A stretch of DNA of 64,000 nucleotides. Origin: Diadophis punctatus similis (lineage: Eukaryota; Chordata; Lepidosauria; Squamata; Dipsadidae). How positions within the stretch are numbered: position 1 is the first letter of the stretch; each line of letters starts with the position of its first letter. Position numbers and translations under genes: made by a program. The notes under the pieces are model-generated. The model was not told the origin of the DNA. It worked only from the letters and a program-made list of their open reading frames with translations, and did not search any database. The DNA is taken from contig JALIGW010000001.1 of the NCBI GenBank assembly GCA_023053685.1, positions 156,111,966 to 156,175,965 on the forward strand, in the 5' to 3' direction. Below, in pieces: positions 47,260-59,820 of the stretch.

Positions 47260-47662
47260 TGTCAGGCCGAAGCCATATTTTATTAGAGTCTCTGGCCTGC
47301 CACACATGATGTTTAGAATGTATTCTTGCTGTGGGAATTTGGGAGGGGCTGTTGCATGAGCAATGTAGACATGTAGCCATAACAAATTCCTTTTAGGCTT
47401 TCAAGATCATCCTTTGTTCAGCACCTGGCCAGAAGCTGATGGGAGTATCTGACATGTTGGCAGAAGACCACTGGTCAACGTGATGAACTTGTGGGTGTGG
47501 GAACAAGGGAATGAACTTTAAACTGGGTGGAGAAACCCTCGTGGCTTTAGATTTGGGTTTCTCACAGATGTACCAACATGGCTCTGCTAATAAATTGGAA
47601 CTTTGAGGAATGCTTTGTCTTGGACTCTGATTTAGTTTGGGATGCTATTTGAAACCCTGACA
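47260..47662 (+). mobile_element. Solo LTR
   Basis: Starts tgtcaggccgaagcc and ends gaaaccctgaca, so the termini are tgtcagg/ccctgaca. It is flanked by an exact 5-bp TSD acctt (47255-47259 and 47663-47667), with polyA signal aataaa at 47589-47594 about 70 bp before the end. No internal coding region follows, so it is a solo LTR. A 5-bp TSD fits Gypsy or some endogenous retroviruses. Confidence 0.85.
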
Positions 47663-47894
47663 ACCTTCTTAATCCAGTGTCATAACAATTGACATTGAGT
47701 TAGAAGAGAATCCAAAATTTATCCAGTCCAATATTTTGCCAATACCAGAAATCAGCTACGGCAGCTTGAGAAATTTTCTTCCAACCTCTTCTTAAATGGA
47801 AATCTTCCTTTGGCAAGTCTATGACTGCACATCTCATCTTGTCAGCAAGCTCTTAGTATTTAGCCAACCCAGGCATGTTTGGGACCCACCACAC

Positions 47895-48301
47895 CAGGGG
47901 CAGGTTGCTTACTTACTGGTGTCGGTGTGCTGTGTGCGCATCTCCATGATTCATGTGTGCAAGCGCTCGCTATGCACGCGCGCCTCCTCGCATGAGTTTG
48001 CTCCTGCGCATGTGCAGAAGCAAAATCTTGCTGAAATCTTGCGAGGGGATGCATGTGCGCAAGAGATTTCGGTGAGATTTTACTTCTGCGCATGTGCAGA
48101 AGCAAAATCTCGCATGCACGCGCGTTCCCTCACAAGATTTCTGCGAGATTTTGCACATCAGCCAAAAATTTACCAAAAAAGATGGCGACGTGCGTGCCAG
48201 ACCGGCGTTGAGGGCTCTGGAGCGGTCACGCGCAAATTGCGCAATCGGCCGCTCCCTACCGGAGCTCCGTACTGGACAGCTCCGGCAGGAACCCATCTCT
48301 G
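47895..48301. mobile_element. Non-autonomous hAT transposon
   Basis: 407 bp, ends caggggcaggttgct and ggaacccatctctg, exact 8-bp TSD caccacac (47887-47894 and 48302-48309). It contains tgcgcatgtgcagaagcaaa twice (48005 and 48086). Same subfamily as 57096-57454 in opposite orientation. Confidence 0.92.
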
Positions 48302-48309
48302 CACCACAC

Positions 48310-49084
48310 CCATTCCAAAAAACAGGTTGATTGAATCTGAACCAATGTAGAAACTAAGCTGTGGCAGAACAGTGTGCCAGGCATGAAACAGGTAGTGGTT
48401 CAATTAAACTGATTTAATACTAAATAGTTTATGCACAGGAATATTCTCAATTAATGATTAGTATATGCTTGGAGTTAGAGAAGAGTCCATGGAATTCAAG
48501 CGGGGGGAGGTTGTTTCTGCTTGTGGCTATGTACGGATTCTAGGCTGATTCCTCTTTTAACTCCGCCCTCAGTTCTGCCATTCCTTCTTCTACACTTATC
48601 TGTTGATAGAATCGTCACTGAAACTGTATATTTAAAGTAATATTATATGTAAATAAACCATTTGTACCTTTTTTACTATCTACAGTATATTTCGTGTTTT
48701 TATTTATTTCTGTATCTAACTCTTCTAAATGAGTTAGGCACAGAATTTGGGTGAGGCTTTAAAACAAATAAACAATGTTTATTTTTTTTAAATAAGATGA
48801 AGGAATCAAGCTTGCTTGGAAATCTTTGATACTCCTTAACCTTCAGTAAATGAAAACAGACCACTTTTTAATAATAATAATAACTAGGTGTCATCTCCAT
48901 CAAAATGCAGACATTGCACAGATACTGCATTTGATCATGCAAGATGGCATTCAACGATCTGAAAAGTGGACCCTGCACCTGCAGCAATAATGCTAGGAAG
49001 ATGATGATCAGGTGTGAAAAACAGACAGAAAAAATATGCACTTTGAAGCTATTTAGGATTGCTTTTCAGCTGTTTTTTATGAAT
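48310..49084. other. Unassigned sequence
   Basis: No exon. A polyA-like aataaacc (48652) preceded by T/A-rich sequence hints at an LTR remnant; I could not find ends. Confidence 0.35.
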
Positions 49085-49500
49085 ATAGAATAGAATAGAA
49101 TAACAGCATTGGAAGGAACCTTGGAGGTTTTCTATTCCAACTCCCTGCTTAGGCAGGAAACCCTACACCACTTCAGACAAATGGTTATCCAATCTCTTCT
49201 TTAAAAAATTCAGTGTTGGAGCACCCACAGCTTCTGGAGGCAAGTTGTTCCACTGATTAGGAACTTCAGGAAATTACTCCTTAATTCTAGGTTGCTTCTC
49301 TCCTTGATTAGTTTCCACCCACTGTTTCTTGTCCTGCCTTCAGGTGCTTTAGAGAATAGCTTGACTCCCTCTTCTTTGGGGCAGCCCCTGAGATATTGGA
49401 ACACTGTTATCATGTCACCCCTAGGCCTTCTTTTCATCAGATTAGACATACCTAGTTCCAGCAACCATTCTTTATATGTTTTAGCCTCCAGTCTCCTATT
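49085..49500 (-). mobile_element. CR1 LINE 3' end with 5' fold-back
   Basis: Antisense CR1 with (AATAG) tail, ggaaccttggaggttttcta, and an open minus frame (49210-49464) LMKRRPRGDMITVFQYLRGC. At its 5' end the sequence folds back: agtctcctattctttcactt (49490-49509) faces aagtgaaagaataggggact (49535-49554). Confidence 0.9.
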
Positions 49501-49554
49501 CTTTCACTTTAGTTAAAGTGAAAGTTATTCACTGAAGTGAAAGAATAGGGGACT

Positions 49555-49888
49555 AACTTTCACTTTAGTTTTAATTTTCCAGTGATACAATATTCCGTTT
49601 GACTACCTAACATTTATAATCATTTGGTTACACTATAAAGGTAACTATAAAGTTACACTAAAAATGATTATTGTCAGAAAAAGAACTTGCAGACCCCAAT
49701 TATTTATGTAAAGAAAAGAAGAATGGGGAAGATTAGTGGGTGTAACAATGAATTGCAAGAAAAAGATAAAGTAGAATTTTAAGCAAGATGATATATTGGC
49801 AGAAGTTCACCAGCAGGAAGTAGAACACTGATATTTACCATTTTAATCCATTCTTTCCTTTTCATGCAGTTGCTACTTACCCTGTAAT
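49555..49888. other. Unassigned sequence
   Basis: Nothing recognised. Confidence 0.45.
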
Positions 49889-49892
49889 TGCA

Positions 49893-49964
49893 AAGGAAGG
49901 AAGGAAGGAAGGAAGGAAGGAAGGAAGGAAGGAAGGAAGGAAGGAAGGAAGGAAGGAAGGAAGG
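49893..49964. repeat. (GGAA)n array, left part
   Basis: About 18 units; continues beyond the LTR at 50334. Confidence 0.96.
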
Positions 49965-50333
49965 TGTAGTAATCATGGACACGTAGACATGATTCTTGAG
50001 CAAAGCTTCCCGAGCTAAGAAGTCTCTCCTCTCGGTCAGCTTTGTTTATTCTTATAGTAATCTTCTTGTGCACACAATTACAATGATTGGTTTACCCCAA
50101 AGATAGCTAATTAGTAACAATGCGATAATTGGTTAATATACAGACAGATCATGTCAAGCGTATAGGTGAGAGCGTGATTATATTGTGCTAGTTTAACCTT
50201 TACTCTTAAATAGAACAATAGAAAGAGCTGAGTAAGTAACCTTTACCTTAAATAGAACAGAGAACAGAGTGTTTAGTCAAGATAGTCAAGATTGGTGTTC
50301 CGTATCGTTGACAATAATTGACAATAACCTACA
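49965..50333 (-). mobile_element. Solo LTR inserted in a (GGAA)n microsatellite
   Basis: Termini tgtagtaatc and aataacctaca (tgtag/ctaca), with 5-bp flanks gaagg on both sides (49960-49964 and 50334-50338). On the minus strand, gaataaacaaag (about 50041-50052) is a polyA signal about 80 bp before the LTR end, setting the strand. There is no gag or pol. TSD size is uncertain because the flank is itself repetitive. Confidence 0.75.
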
Positions 50334-50414
50334 GAAGGAAGGAAGGAAGGAAGGAAGGAAGGAAGGAAGGAAGGAAGGAAGGAAGGAAGGAAGGAAGGAA
50401 GGAAGGAAGGAAGG
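50334..50414. repeat. (GGAA)n array, right part
   Basis: About 20 units, in phase with the left part as one array interrupted by the LTR. Confidence 0.96.
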
Positions 50415-51176
50415 GCATCCAGTTTCACTGATTAGCCTCTATGTCTTTTTGAAAGTTCAATATCTATGACTTCACTATGCTGTAAGGCAGCCTTCATATT
50501 ATCAGGCTGTGCCTCTAGTTCTAGCCAATAAGGCTTCAACTAGTAGAGGGAGACTCTGTAAACTCTGATGATCTTACTTCTGCTCCTCTGGGTTAAATTT
50601 ATCCTCTGGACTACTTTATTCTTCCTTCAGAGAGTTCGCTGTATAAGTCACTATGACATATTTATCCATGCTTACAGAGATGGTGGATGTTTTCGCACTA
50701 GGTAGGTGGGAAGGAGAAGCAGGCTAAGACAGCTCCAGCTGAGAGGTCACAACTGAACTCCTCCCTTAGAAAATACATAAATTATACACAGTTTTCAAGA
50801 GAAGCACCTTTTGCTCTTATTATGTCTTTTCTTATCCCATGCCACCTCCCTTCCTTGAGTGTCGCAGCCTCTATTTCACACATTTCTCTATCGGCAAAAC
50901 ACAAACGTCGGTGGATCTGGTATTCTTGAGGGAAGACAGACCAGCAGATAGCTTGCAATGTAGCACCTTTCAGATGCTGGTAGGAATGAAGAGATCATTA
51001 ATCATATCAGCTATTCTGCTTGAGTTGGTCGCTTATTTCACATGCTCTAATTTTTTTTAATGACATCTGGTATACCTGTTCTTTGTGAAGTACCCAAAGC
51101 TATGTTGCACAAGACATGTGACTCTATAATTTTTGAAGAAATAAAAATAAATGTTCCTAATTCAGTAACCTTGAGT
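50415..51176. other. Unassigned sequence
   Basis: No exon or mobile element recognised. Confidence 0.4.
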
Positions 51177-51178
51177 AA

Positions 51179-51198
51179 ATATATATATATATATATGG

Positions 51199-51255
<57 letters not shown>
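51179..51255. repeat. (TA)n(GT)n microsatellite
   Basis: About 9 TA and 27 GT units. Confidence 0.95.
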
Positions 51256-51256
<1 letters not shown>

Positions 51257-51369
51257 ATGTTCCAGCATAAGTCTAGAAGGCCTTGAGTAATTTCGACCAA
51301 CCTTGGCACACAGATGATTTACCCTCTGAAAACAAATACTGGGGGGGGGGAGACACCCTAGTGCCCCTT

Positions 51370-51421
<52 letters not shown>

Positions 51422-51470
51422 TTCCAGCCTAATACTCAAACGACTGGGCCGTTAAGGAGAGCGAGTGCGG
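51256..51470. repeat. Two diverged 'GT array + gttccagc' modules
   Basis: Each GT array is followed by gttccagc-taa-tct/tct-aa-gcctt-like sequence: tgttccagcataagtctag (51258) and tgttccagcctaatactca (51420). The first also carries cttggcacacagatgattta. The second GT array is 51370-51418. This looks like a repeated unit of an unknown element. Confidence 0.5.
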
Positions 51471-51826
51471 CATCCTAGTGCGGCAATTGTTTGTGATGTC
51501 ACTTCCTTCGCAGCTTCCTCTGGAAAGCCACCCATGATGTTCGCCCTCCAGCAGACCAATGGGGAAGCGCCTGATGTTCCCTTCTCTTGGCAGAAGGTGC
51601 CCCCCGTGGATTTGGTGCTAGGATCGTAGAAAGGGCGGGAAAGAGGAGTGCATGGGAGGGGGAAGGGAGGAAAAGAGGAGCGCATGGGAGGGGGATGGGA
51701 GAGGGCAGGGATGATGGGCATGGGAGTAGGGGGAAGAAAGGTCCCTCTCAATGACTCCCTGTCAGACAAAGACTTCAATGTGTGTGCTTCTTTTCCCCCA
51801 ATATAGGATTGGGATAAATAAATACC
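51471..51826. other. Unassigned GC/purine-rich sequence
   Basis: GGGA-rich patches occur at about 51640-51730. A 223-codon minus frame (51452-52123) spans this and the next block, but matches nothing known. Confidence 0.35.
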
Positions 51827-52375
51827 TGTTGTGGTCCACCTGTGGAGCTGGCTGCAGAGTTGGACAGCAAGGAGGCTGGGGAGGAACATGGGCCAGGCCT
51901 GGAGTCTGGAGAAGGCTTGGTGCCAGAGGCAGGGATTCTGCTTGGGCCATCTGGGAGATCTGTCCTGACTCCAAAGCCTCCAGAGGCTGACATGAGCGAG
52001 GCAGAGGAACAAGGGGAGTCTGTTCTCAATGCATGCATAGGCAGAGCTGCCAGAAGGCAAGAACAGTTGAGGAAGAAAAGGACTACTCGGGAGTAAGGCT
52101 TGGAGATAATTGGCCCCTCCCATAGGCTATATAAGTGGAGCACATGGAAGGGCTTGTCGCAGGAAGCAACTTTGTTCAACTCGTGTCATTTTAGCTCGGA
52201 TTCCGTGTTTCTGTTTCTTGCCAATTGGTCTTTGGCAGCTTGTCCAGAAAGATCAAGGTTCATGTGCTTATCTGGTCTGGTACCTCATTTTGTGTTGGTT
52301 TTCTGCCTAGCCAAATTATCTTTGTAATTGCTCCTGATTTGTAACATGCAACTCTGTCAATAATCTGTAAGGACA
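51827..52375 (+). mobile_element. LTR-like block with TATA box
   Basis: Begins tgttgtggtccacctgtgg and has tatataag at 52128-52135 with CT-rich, then T-rich sequence downstream. The right end is not resolved (a possible stop at aaggaca, 52375) and no TSD was found. Confidence 0.35.
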
Positions 52376-52809
52376 TTTTGGGTCATGTAGAATCAGCCTA
52401 CAGCATTAGCAGAGGTACTTCATACTAGAGAAATATTTTCACAACAAAGAGCTTATTTTAGAAGCAGCTACATGAAATGCAACTTGATATCAAATTAGGG
52501 ATTCCCATATGATGTACTCATTATTGCTTGGCTCAAATATCAGTGATAAAAAGGACTATGATGAGGTATAGAAGAGAAAATGCCATGGAAATATTGACTT
52601 CATATTTTCAGAATCCAAGTAACTTTCCTGCTGGGTTGGCACTCTGAGTTCAATTCTTATTCTGTAAGCCCGACTGCGTTTTTCCATTTTTATTCTTTCG
52701 AGCCTATTGGGATGATAGGAAGAAATTGTGTAAATAGACTTTTGTCTCTTTCAGGATCATTCTTTGGAAACAGAATGGAAAAAGAACAGAACAGGAACAA
52801 ATTTAGACA
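52376..52809. other. Unassigned sequence
   Basis: Nothing recognised. Confidence 0.4.
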
Positions 52810-53000
52810 AGGAGTTTCCAGACAAGGAATAATGGATGGAAACTGAATAAGGAGAGATTCAACCTAGAAATAAGGAGAAATTTTCTGACAGTGAGAACAA
52901 TCAACCAATGGAACAGCTTGCCTTCGGAAGTTATGAGAGCTTCGTCACTGGATGCTTTTATGAAGAGACTGGACTGCCATTTTGTTAATGTGGTAGGAGA
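52810..53000 (+). mobile_element. CR1 LINE ORF2 end, fragment
   Basis: Sense strand: aaataaggagaaattttctg, caatggaacagcttgcct, then gaagagactggactgcc, the same order as 33.9-34.05 kb; degraded. Confidence 0.75.
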
Positions 53001-54298
53001 AGCTGAGAAAAGAAAAGTTGAGTTGAAAAATGGGATCAGATCTAGTCTGGGACTTTAGAGAAAAAAGTCCAGAACAAAAAAAAATCTCCCAAGGCTGGTA
53101 AGAATTCCACCCCTGCACCACCAGTACAGATCTGCAGAGGATCCCAGTGGGCTGTGGCTCACAATATTGCTGATAGCTTCATTCTAAGTTTCCATTAATC
53201 CAGGTCATATGATTTGGAGCACAGGCAATCCAACCAGGGTCTGCCAGTGTACACATCCATGCAAAGACACACAGAAATAATGCAAGGGGACAGAACAGAG
53301 ACAGTTCTTGTCCTTTTTGCTAACTGCTAGTATTAAAATATCGTGTCCAAATTTTTTTTGCTCTCTGTGGACATTATTGATTAATACAGTATCCTTGCTG
53401 TGATTATGGAATAAATACATAAAACTACCAATCAATAACTTTAACCATTTATCCATTTGGGGTAAAAATATAAAGTGTGAAACTCACTAAGGAGCAAAGC
53501 ACTTTTGGTGGGCAACAAAAGAACAAGACCTCCAGAAACACTACACATACATGTTACTTTGCTTTTAAATCCAGGCATTTTCCTTTGTGACTCTGGTTCT
53601 TTCTGCCATCTCTCTCTGACAGATTCACACACAGAGAAAAATATGCACAGAGATACACATATATACATTCATATTTTGTTATATTTATTTTAAAATAATT
53701 ATATGAGAACATTCCATACTGTAAATATATATTGTACATTTTACATACATGTTTTATTTATAAAGGAAACCATATAAAATATATGTGGATTTTAAAATAT
53801 ATAAAGTAAAAATACCTGATAAATTTTCTAAGCAATTTTTCACTATTAATAACTTTAATATTTAGTATTTCTATTTCTAATATTCTTAGACATCAGATAC
53901 TGTAAATGCTTTGGCAATATTCCCTACCAAACACAATGATGAACCTAAGTCCTTGTTAGTATGTAAAAATCCTACTATTTTTTGTTCCATCTGTTTATAT
54001 AAAAACTTTATCTTTTAACAAAAATATGTAACAGGACCAGTTTTCATCAAATAATACCATAAAACTTGACTGAAATTACATGTGCTAAAACAAAGTATTT
54101 CTTGATAATACTTTCCCAGTTTGATTTGTTGTTCCAAACAAACTTATGACAAGATGACCGGAAGTTGATTTTTAAAAATGGTGTAATGCTTGCTTATTTT
54201 TTTTTCTAGCTTAGTTCGAGAAGATCTCATAACCAAACAAATTTCCACAAGAATTTAAGAGAGGGGCAAGAGTGATTCTTTTAGCAGTCCTGGTTATA
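53001..54298. other. Unassigned AT-rich sequence
   Basis: No exon. The stretch near 53105-53118 (gaattccacccctg) may be the end of a lost hAT copy. Confidence 0.35.
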
Positions 54299-54303
54299 TT
54301 GAC

Positions 54304-54596
54304 TGTAGTGTACCGGAAGGCTGCTAGTGGGCTGCTCCAGGAGCCGGATCCCACCTTCGTCGCCAGTGATGTGTTTCGTGGTCAGTGGATATAATTATCG
54401 AGGAGACGCTGAGGCAGATCCAACATGCTTTATTAACCGGTAACCAACATAACTTGTACAACGTGCCTAACTGGAACTCAGCTGTCACTAGCTGACAGCT
54501 CCCTTTTGTATAGCAGCTTCTGACAGGCCAACCAATCATGACTCGTATTGTTCCCGCTCCTGGAGTGGCCCCCTAGCGGCCTTCCGCTACACTACA
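54304..54596 (-). mobile_element. LTR-like element with ~41-bp inverted ends
   Basis: Starts tgtagtgtaccggaagg and ends ccttccgctacactaca, with an exact 5-bp TSD ttgac (54299-54303 and 54597-54601). The first and last ~41 bp are imperfect inverted repeats. A minus-strand polyA signal gttaataaagc (about 54428-54438) supports an LTR. It is either a solo LTR with unusually long inverted ends or a DNA element with 5-bp TSD. Confidence 0.65.
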
Positions 54597-54601
54597 TTGA
54601 C

Positions 54602-55600
54602 CATTGGCCCATTCCATTTTCATTCATTGTCTATTATTCAATGACTTCAAATGAACAGCGGCTGCACTTCTCACCAATAGAGAAAATAGAAAGAATCTCT
54701 GTAGCTCAGGGTTGAACTCTGGAGTTCCTGATGCTCTTTGAGCTTGGTTGTTTGCTTGGGTACTTGATTGCATTACCCAAGAATGTAATTTTCAGTGCTA
54801 GAAGGGAGTTTGGTGTGCTGTCTGTTTGTATACTATAGCTTATATACAGTATATTAGCTATGATAATCTTTGATACTTCTTTCCTTATTTTTGAAGATTT
54901 TGAGATTTTCTTTAAAAAAAAAGAATAAACATGTAAAACCATTGGTAACTTTGTCGATTTTGCTTCTTGTTTTGTCTCAAATCTGAAGCAAACCGAGCGC
55001 TGCTACGTGGCAGTTTTAATATGTGATGGGAGGAGGGGGTCTTGAAGGATCAAAAATAAAGAGCTTGTGGTTGATCATCTAAGGTATTCTTACAGATATT
55101 GGAAGGTCCATGTACAGAACAAAGACAATGACACCAAACCATGAATGAAGCCTGCTCCAGAAATACCCATTAGCTTTACAAGAAAGGATTGTAGGATGCC
55201 ATTACAAGAAAGCTCCATGATTTTCTGGATTTCTATTTATACGAATTAGAAACGATTTATTTATTAAATGTATATACTGTCTAATTTCCAGCACCTCAAG
55301 AATCCTGATTACTTATGAGCAATCTATCAAAGCAACCTCAATCTAGTTCTCAGTAACATGTATAAAATCTTCTCCAGAAACAGGTGCAATTCTCTGCATG
55401 ACGGAGTGTCCCTAATCTTATGGGTGATCCACTATATCTATTTGAAAGTGGTATAAATCAGGGATATTGTTTCTCATAATAAAAGAGGAATCAACTTTCT
55501 TATTTTTCTTTCTTCTTCATTGCGACATATTTTAATAAATGAATCTTGCTCAAGATTCCAGCATCCAGCTATGTCATTCTCCTTAATATCCCAGCCTTTA
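54602..55600. other. Unassigned sequence
   Basis: Nothing recognised. Confidence 0.45.
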
Positions 55601-55727
55601 CCTTCCTTCCTTCCTTCCTTCCTTCCTTCCTTCCTTCCTTCCTTCCTTCCTTCCTTCCTTCCTTCCTTCCTTCCTTCCTTCCTTCCACCCTCCCTCTCTC
55701 CCTCCCTCCCTCCCTCCCTCCCTCCCA
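55601..55727. repeat. (CCTT)n/(CCCT)n microsatellite
   Basis: About 21 CCTT units, then CCCT. Confidence 0.97.
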
Positions 55728-55819
55728 TTGTCACCCCAAACAATGCCATGATTCTAAAGCCATTGAGCATATTTGGTCTTCACTGAGGTGTTTTGGATCC
55801 TTCTTTTTTTTAGATGATC

Positions 55820-56152
55820 CATTATTTATTTATTTGTTTGTTTGTTTGTTTGTTTGTTTATTAGCTTGTCAAACATGTACAAGATAGCAGGTATGAATAT
55901 GAACATGGACATGAATGAAGGAAATGAATACAAATAAATGGGGACAGTAGGACAGGGACGGTAGGCACGCTGGTGTGCTTATGCAAGCCCCCTTTACGGA
56001 CCTCTTAGGAATGGGGTGAGGTCCACGGTAGACAGTTTAAGGTTGAAGCTGTGACGGTTTGAGGTAACAACGGAGTCGGGTAGAGCATTCCAGGCGTTGA
56101 CCACTCTGTTGCTGAAGTCGTATTTTCTGCAAACGAGATCTTCTAATCCCTA
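55820..56152 (-). mobile_element. LINE 3' end with ORF2 C-terminus
   Basis: Antisense. (TTTG)n tail at 55829-55860, then 3' UTR and an open frame (about 55994-56142, minus) reading FSNRVVNAWNALPDSVV and FNLKLSTVDLTPFLRGP, the usual C-terminal end of CR1-clade LINE ORF2. The same 3' UTR occurs at 62880-63090. Confidence 0.75.
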
Positions 56153-56160
56153 GTTTTTAA

Positions 56161-57087
56161 GGTTTTGTTGTGCATCTGCAAAAACTGAATTTTCATAAAG
56201 TCAGTATTGATATATTACTCTTGAGCACTAATGGTGCCATTGAATGCCAACAACTGACATTCAAAAAATGAATTATTATATCTAATAATTTGGGTAGGTA
56301 TAGTATCCATTGGCTTTTTTTCCTCAAATCTGTCTTGTTTTTTCTTTTATTAAAGCCAAAGTTTAGAAGATCTATTTATAAATTTGACGCTGTATCTTAG
56401 AATTACTTAGCAGAGACTTAGCAGAATATGAAAACCCAAGTTTTAATATAGATATATTTCAATCTGTGATTTTTTTTTCTAATTCAGGTGTTTGAATATT
56501 TGTTTCTTAAATGCATATATAGTTTGGATACTAATAAACATGTATCCAGAGAAATTAAGATAGAGAATGGTTGAGAAAGATAGGTATGGGAAAAGTAAGA
56601 GCAAATTAAAAAGAGCAGATGACTACGGGGTGGGGGGGATAAGCAAATCTACAGAATGCCTTCCAAGATGTACTTTCCCTGCCATAAACAATTTATTTAA
56701 TATTTATAAATATTCTTAATACTTCAGGTGCCTGAAAAGGCAAGGGGTGAGTTTCAAATGGGCCTCATTATTCAATTATATGAAATGATGGGCAAAGAGC
56801 AGAGCATAGATCGTTGCACAGCTACCTCACTTCTGTGTTTTTCAGTGCCTCCTGTTGCTTGGTATATGCTAACAGGTCTGAATAATTCAGACAGGTGAAT
56901 TCACACAGATCTGGAGAATGCATCTGCATCTGCCAGTAGGGAAAACTGGAACAGGTTACAAAGACTTAGTAGAAAGGAACATTAAGACAATGCAGTGGGT
57001 ACCTATAGGCTGTAATTTCCCAATTTCCTTTTGCTTCATTGGTAATTGTTAGTGCACTGCATCTCATTGCTTGCTTTTACACTGATA
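56161..57087. other. Unassigned sequence
   Basis: Nothing recognised. Confidence 0.45.
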
Positions 57088-57095
57088 CATTACAC

Positions 57096-57454
57096 CAGGG
57101 GTGGGTTCCTCCCAGTGTGGTCGACTCTGCCGCACCGGTAGGGGGCGTCCGATTGCTCAATTTGCGCGCGACGGCTCCGGTGCAGTCTTCATCGGTCCGT
57201 CATGCGCATTGCCATCTTTTTAAAAGCATTTTTCGGCTTTTTTGCTTCTGCACATGCGCGGAAGCAAAATCTTGCCAAAATATCGCAAGGGGACGCGCGT
57301 GCGTGTGTGAGATTTCGGCGAGATTTTGCTTCCACGCATGCACAGAAGCAAAACCGCGCGAGGAGGTGGGCGCGCGTAGCGAGCGAGCGTGTGCACGAAA
57401 TATGGAGATGCGCGCGCAGCGCACCGGTATCGGTAAGTGAGCAACCCGCCCCTG
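57096..57454. mobile_element. Non-autonomous hAT transposon
   Basis: 359 bp, ends caggggtgggttcctcc and gagcaacccgcccctg, exact 8-bp TSD cattacac (57088-57095 and 57455-57462). Same subfamily as 47895-48301 (shared ttgcgcgc and gagattttgcttcc). Frames of 133 codons or fewer are artefacts of GC content. Confidence 0.93.
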
Positions 57455-57462
57455 CATTACAC

Positions 57463-58130
57463 CTGAAGGTACCGATGGATACACCCTTGCTAAAGGTTCT
57501 TCCGCACTGCAACCCTTCAGCTAATTCAGCCCTCCCCTGCATAAGATGAATGGAAATTAAGCCAGTTTAAGAAAACCCTTTCCAGATTTCAACCCCTTCT
57601 TCTATTTTGACCACAGTGATCAGGTATCCTTGATGGTCAGATATCCTTGAGGATTGCGGTTAACGTTGTACCTACTTGCTGGATTCTCCTCCTTCTTTTT
57701 CCCTGTCGTAAATGCCAGGACAGCAAGTCCAATTGCATATCTTCTGAGCATTGTTTGGAAAAAGAAGAGAAATGGTACAGCTTATCCTGTTATTGGGCTA
57801 CAAGGGGAAACTTGGCAGAAGTCTTCTCAATCTTATGGAATTAAGAGGGGTGAAAATACTCCCTCTCCTCTTTTTAAACCACAATCTCACAGTTTCTTCA
57901 GCCACCAGATCTAGAAAATGGGTCAAATTATTTTCCCAGAAAGAAAGGAAGGGGACTAGAAGAAAAATAAATTCTTCTGCTGAACCTGTTTAAAAAACAT
58001 AAATATATATTTTAAAAAAACACAAAATAATGTCTCTTTGACTAGAAGAAGAAACTTTGTAAAACTTCATTCAGTAAAAGCAGAGAAAACAGGAAATGCT
58101 GAGCATTTCATTGTACCACTAATGAACCAA
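57463..58130. other. Unassigned sequence
   Basis: Nothing recognised. Confidence 0.45.
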
Positions 58131-58131
58131 T

Positions 58132-58226
58132 GGAAGGAAGGAAGGAAGGAAGGAAGGAAGGAAGGAAGGAAGGAAGGAAGGAAGGAAGGAAGGAAGGAAG
58201 GAAGGAAGGAAGGAAGGAAGGAAGGA
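58132..58226. repeat. (GGAA)n microsatellite
   Basis: About 23 units. Confidence 0.97.
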
Positions 58227-58776
58227 TATAAACAAAAAGAATCAGACTTTTATGGCAGGCAACTCAGCAGTCTAGTATAAAATGGCCATTGATGGCAGAG
58301 AGTGGGGGCCTAGGTGAAAGCATGCCTGTTAGAGCAATGCCAACCAATTGGAAAGAAGACATTTAACTAAGACAGAAAGGTGCAAAGCTAGCTGATTTAC
58401 TGCCCTGCTTGTATCAACAGTGGGGTAAAAACTTTGCACGCTATGTCAGATACTCTAAATTATGATTTCACAAGTTTTCTTTATTTTGTAACTGTCATAC
58501 TTCTCTGAATCTGGCATGGTGATTTTTTCCTTGAAAACATACCAAAATATGTTCCATCTCTCAATATTTCTCCATTATGCATCCAAAGCTTCATGTTTCA
58601 GGGTAAAAGACATTCCAAAAACAATTCATTGTAAGGAAAATTATTTCACTTTTTAATACTGTAAATTAAAATGGAAAGGAGATGACATGGAGTCTTGAAT
58701 GGACGCATGGAAAATCATATGAATTGAAATAGACTGATGTGTTCATCCAGATAGCTAGCTAGCCCGACAATACATT
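58227..58776. other. Unassigned sequence
   Basis: Nothing recognised. Confidence 0.45.
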
Positions 58777-58784
58777 AGAAAGAT

Positions 58785-59008
58785 CAGCAGTCCCCAATCT
58801 TTCTGGCTTGGTGGATGGGCAATGGGGTAGAGGAGGGTTCTGTGTGAGTGGCAGTTGTACACGCATGCATGCACATATTCCATTTGCAGGAATGGCAGAC
58901 ACGCTCAAATGGTGCTCACACAAATGGAGCTTCATGCACGTGCTTCATGCCCACCACTGGTGCAGCTCAGTTCCAAACAGGTGGCGGCCCAGGGGTTGGG
59001 GACTCCTG
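58785..59008. mobile_element. Non-autonomous hAT MITE
   Basis: 224 bp, starts cagcagtccccaatctttc and ends gttggggactcctg. The flanks agaaagat (58777-58784) and agatagat (59009-59016) match at 7 of 8. The right TSD is also the first GATA-like unit of the following array. Confidence 0.8.

Positions 59009-59820
<812 letters not shown>

Noticed and set aside
47796..48350. 184-codon frame
   Set aside because: Mostly the GC-rich hAT element at 47895-48301 plus flanks; no known domain.
48359..48741. LTR with tgtggc...gcaca ends
   Set aside because: The flanking 5-mers do not match.
51452..52123. 223-codon minus-strand frame
   Set aside because: It runs antisense through an LTR-like block and purine-rich DNA and has no recognisable domain.
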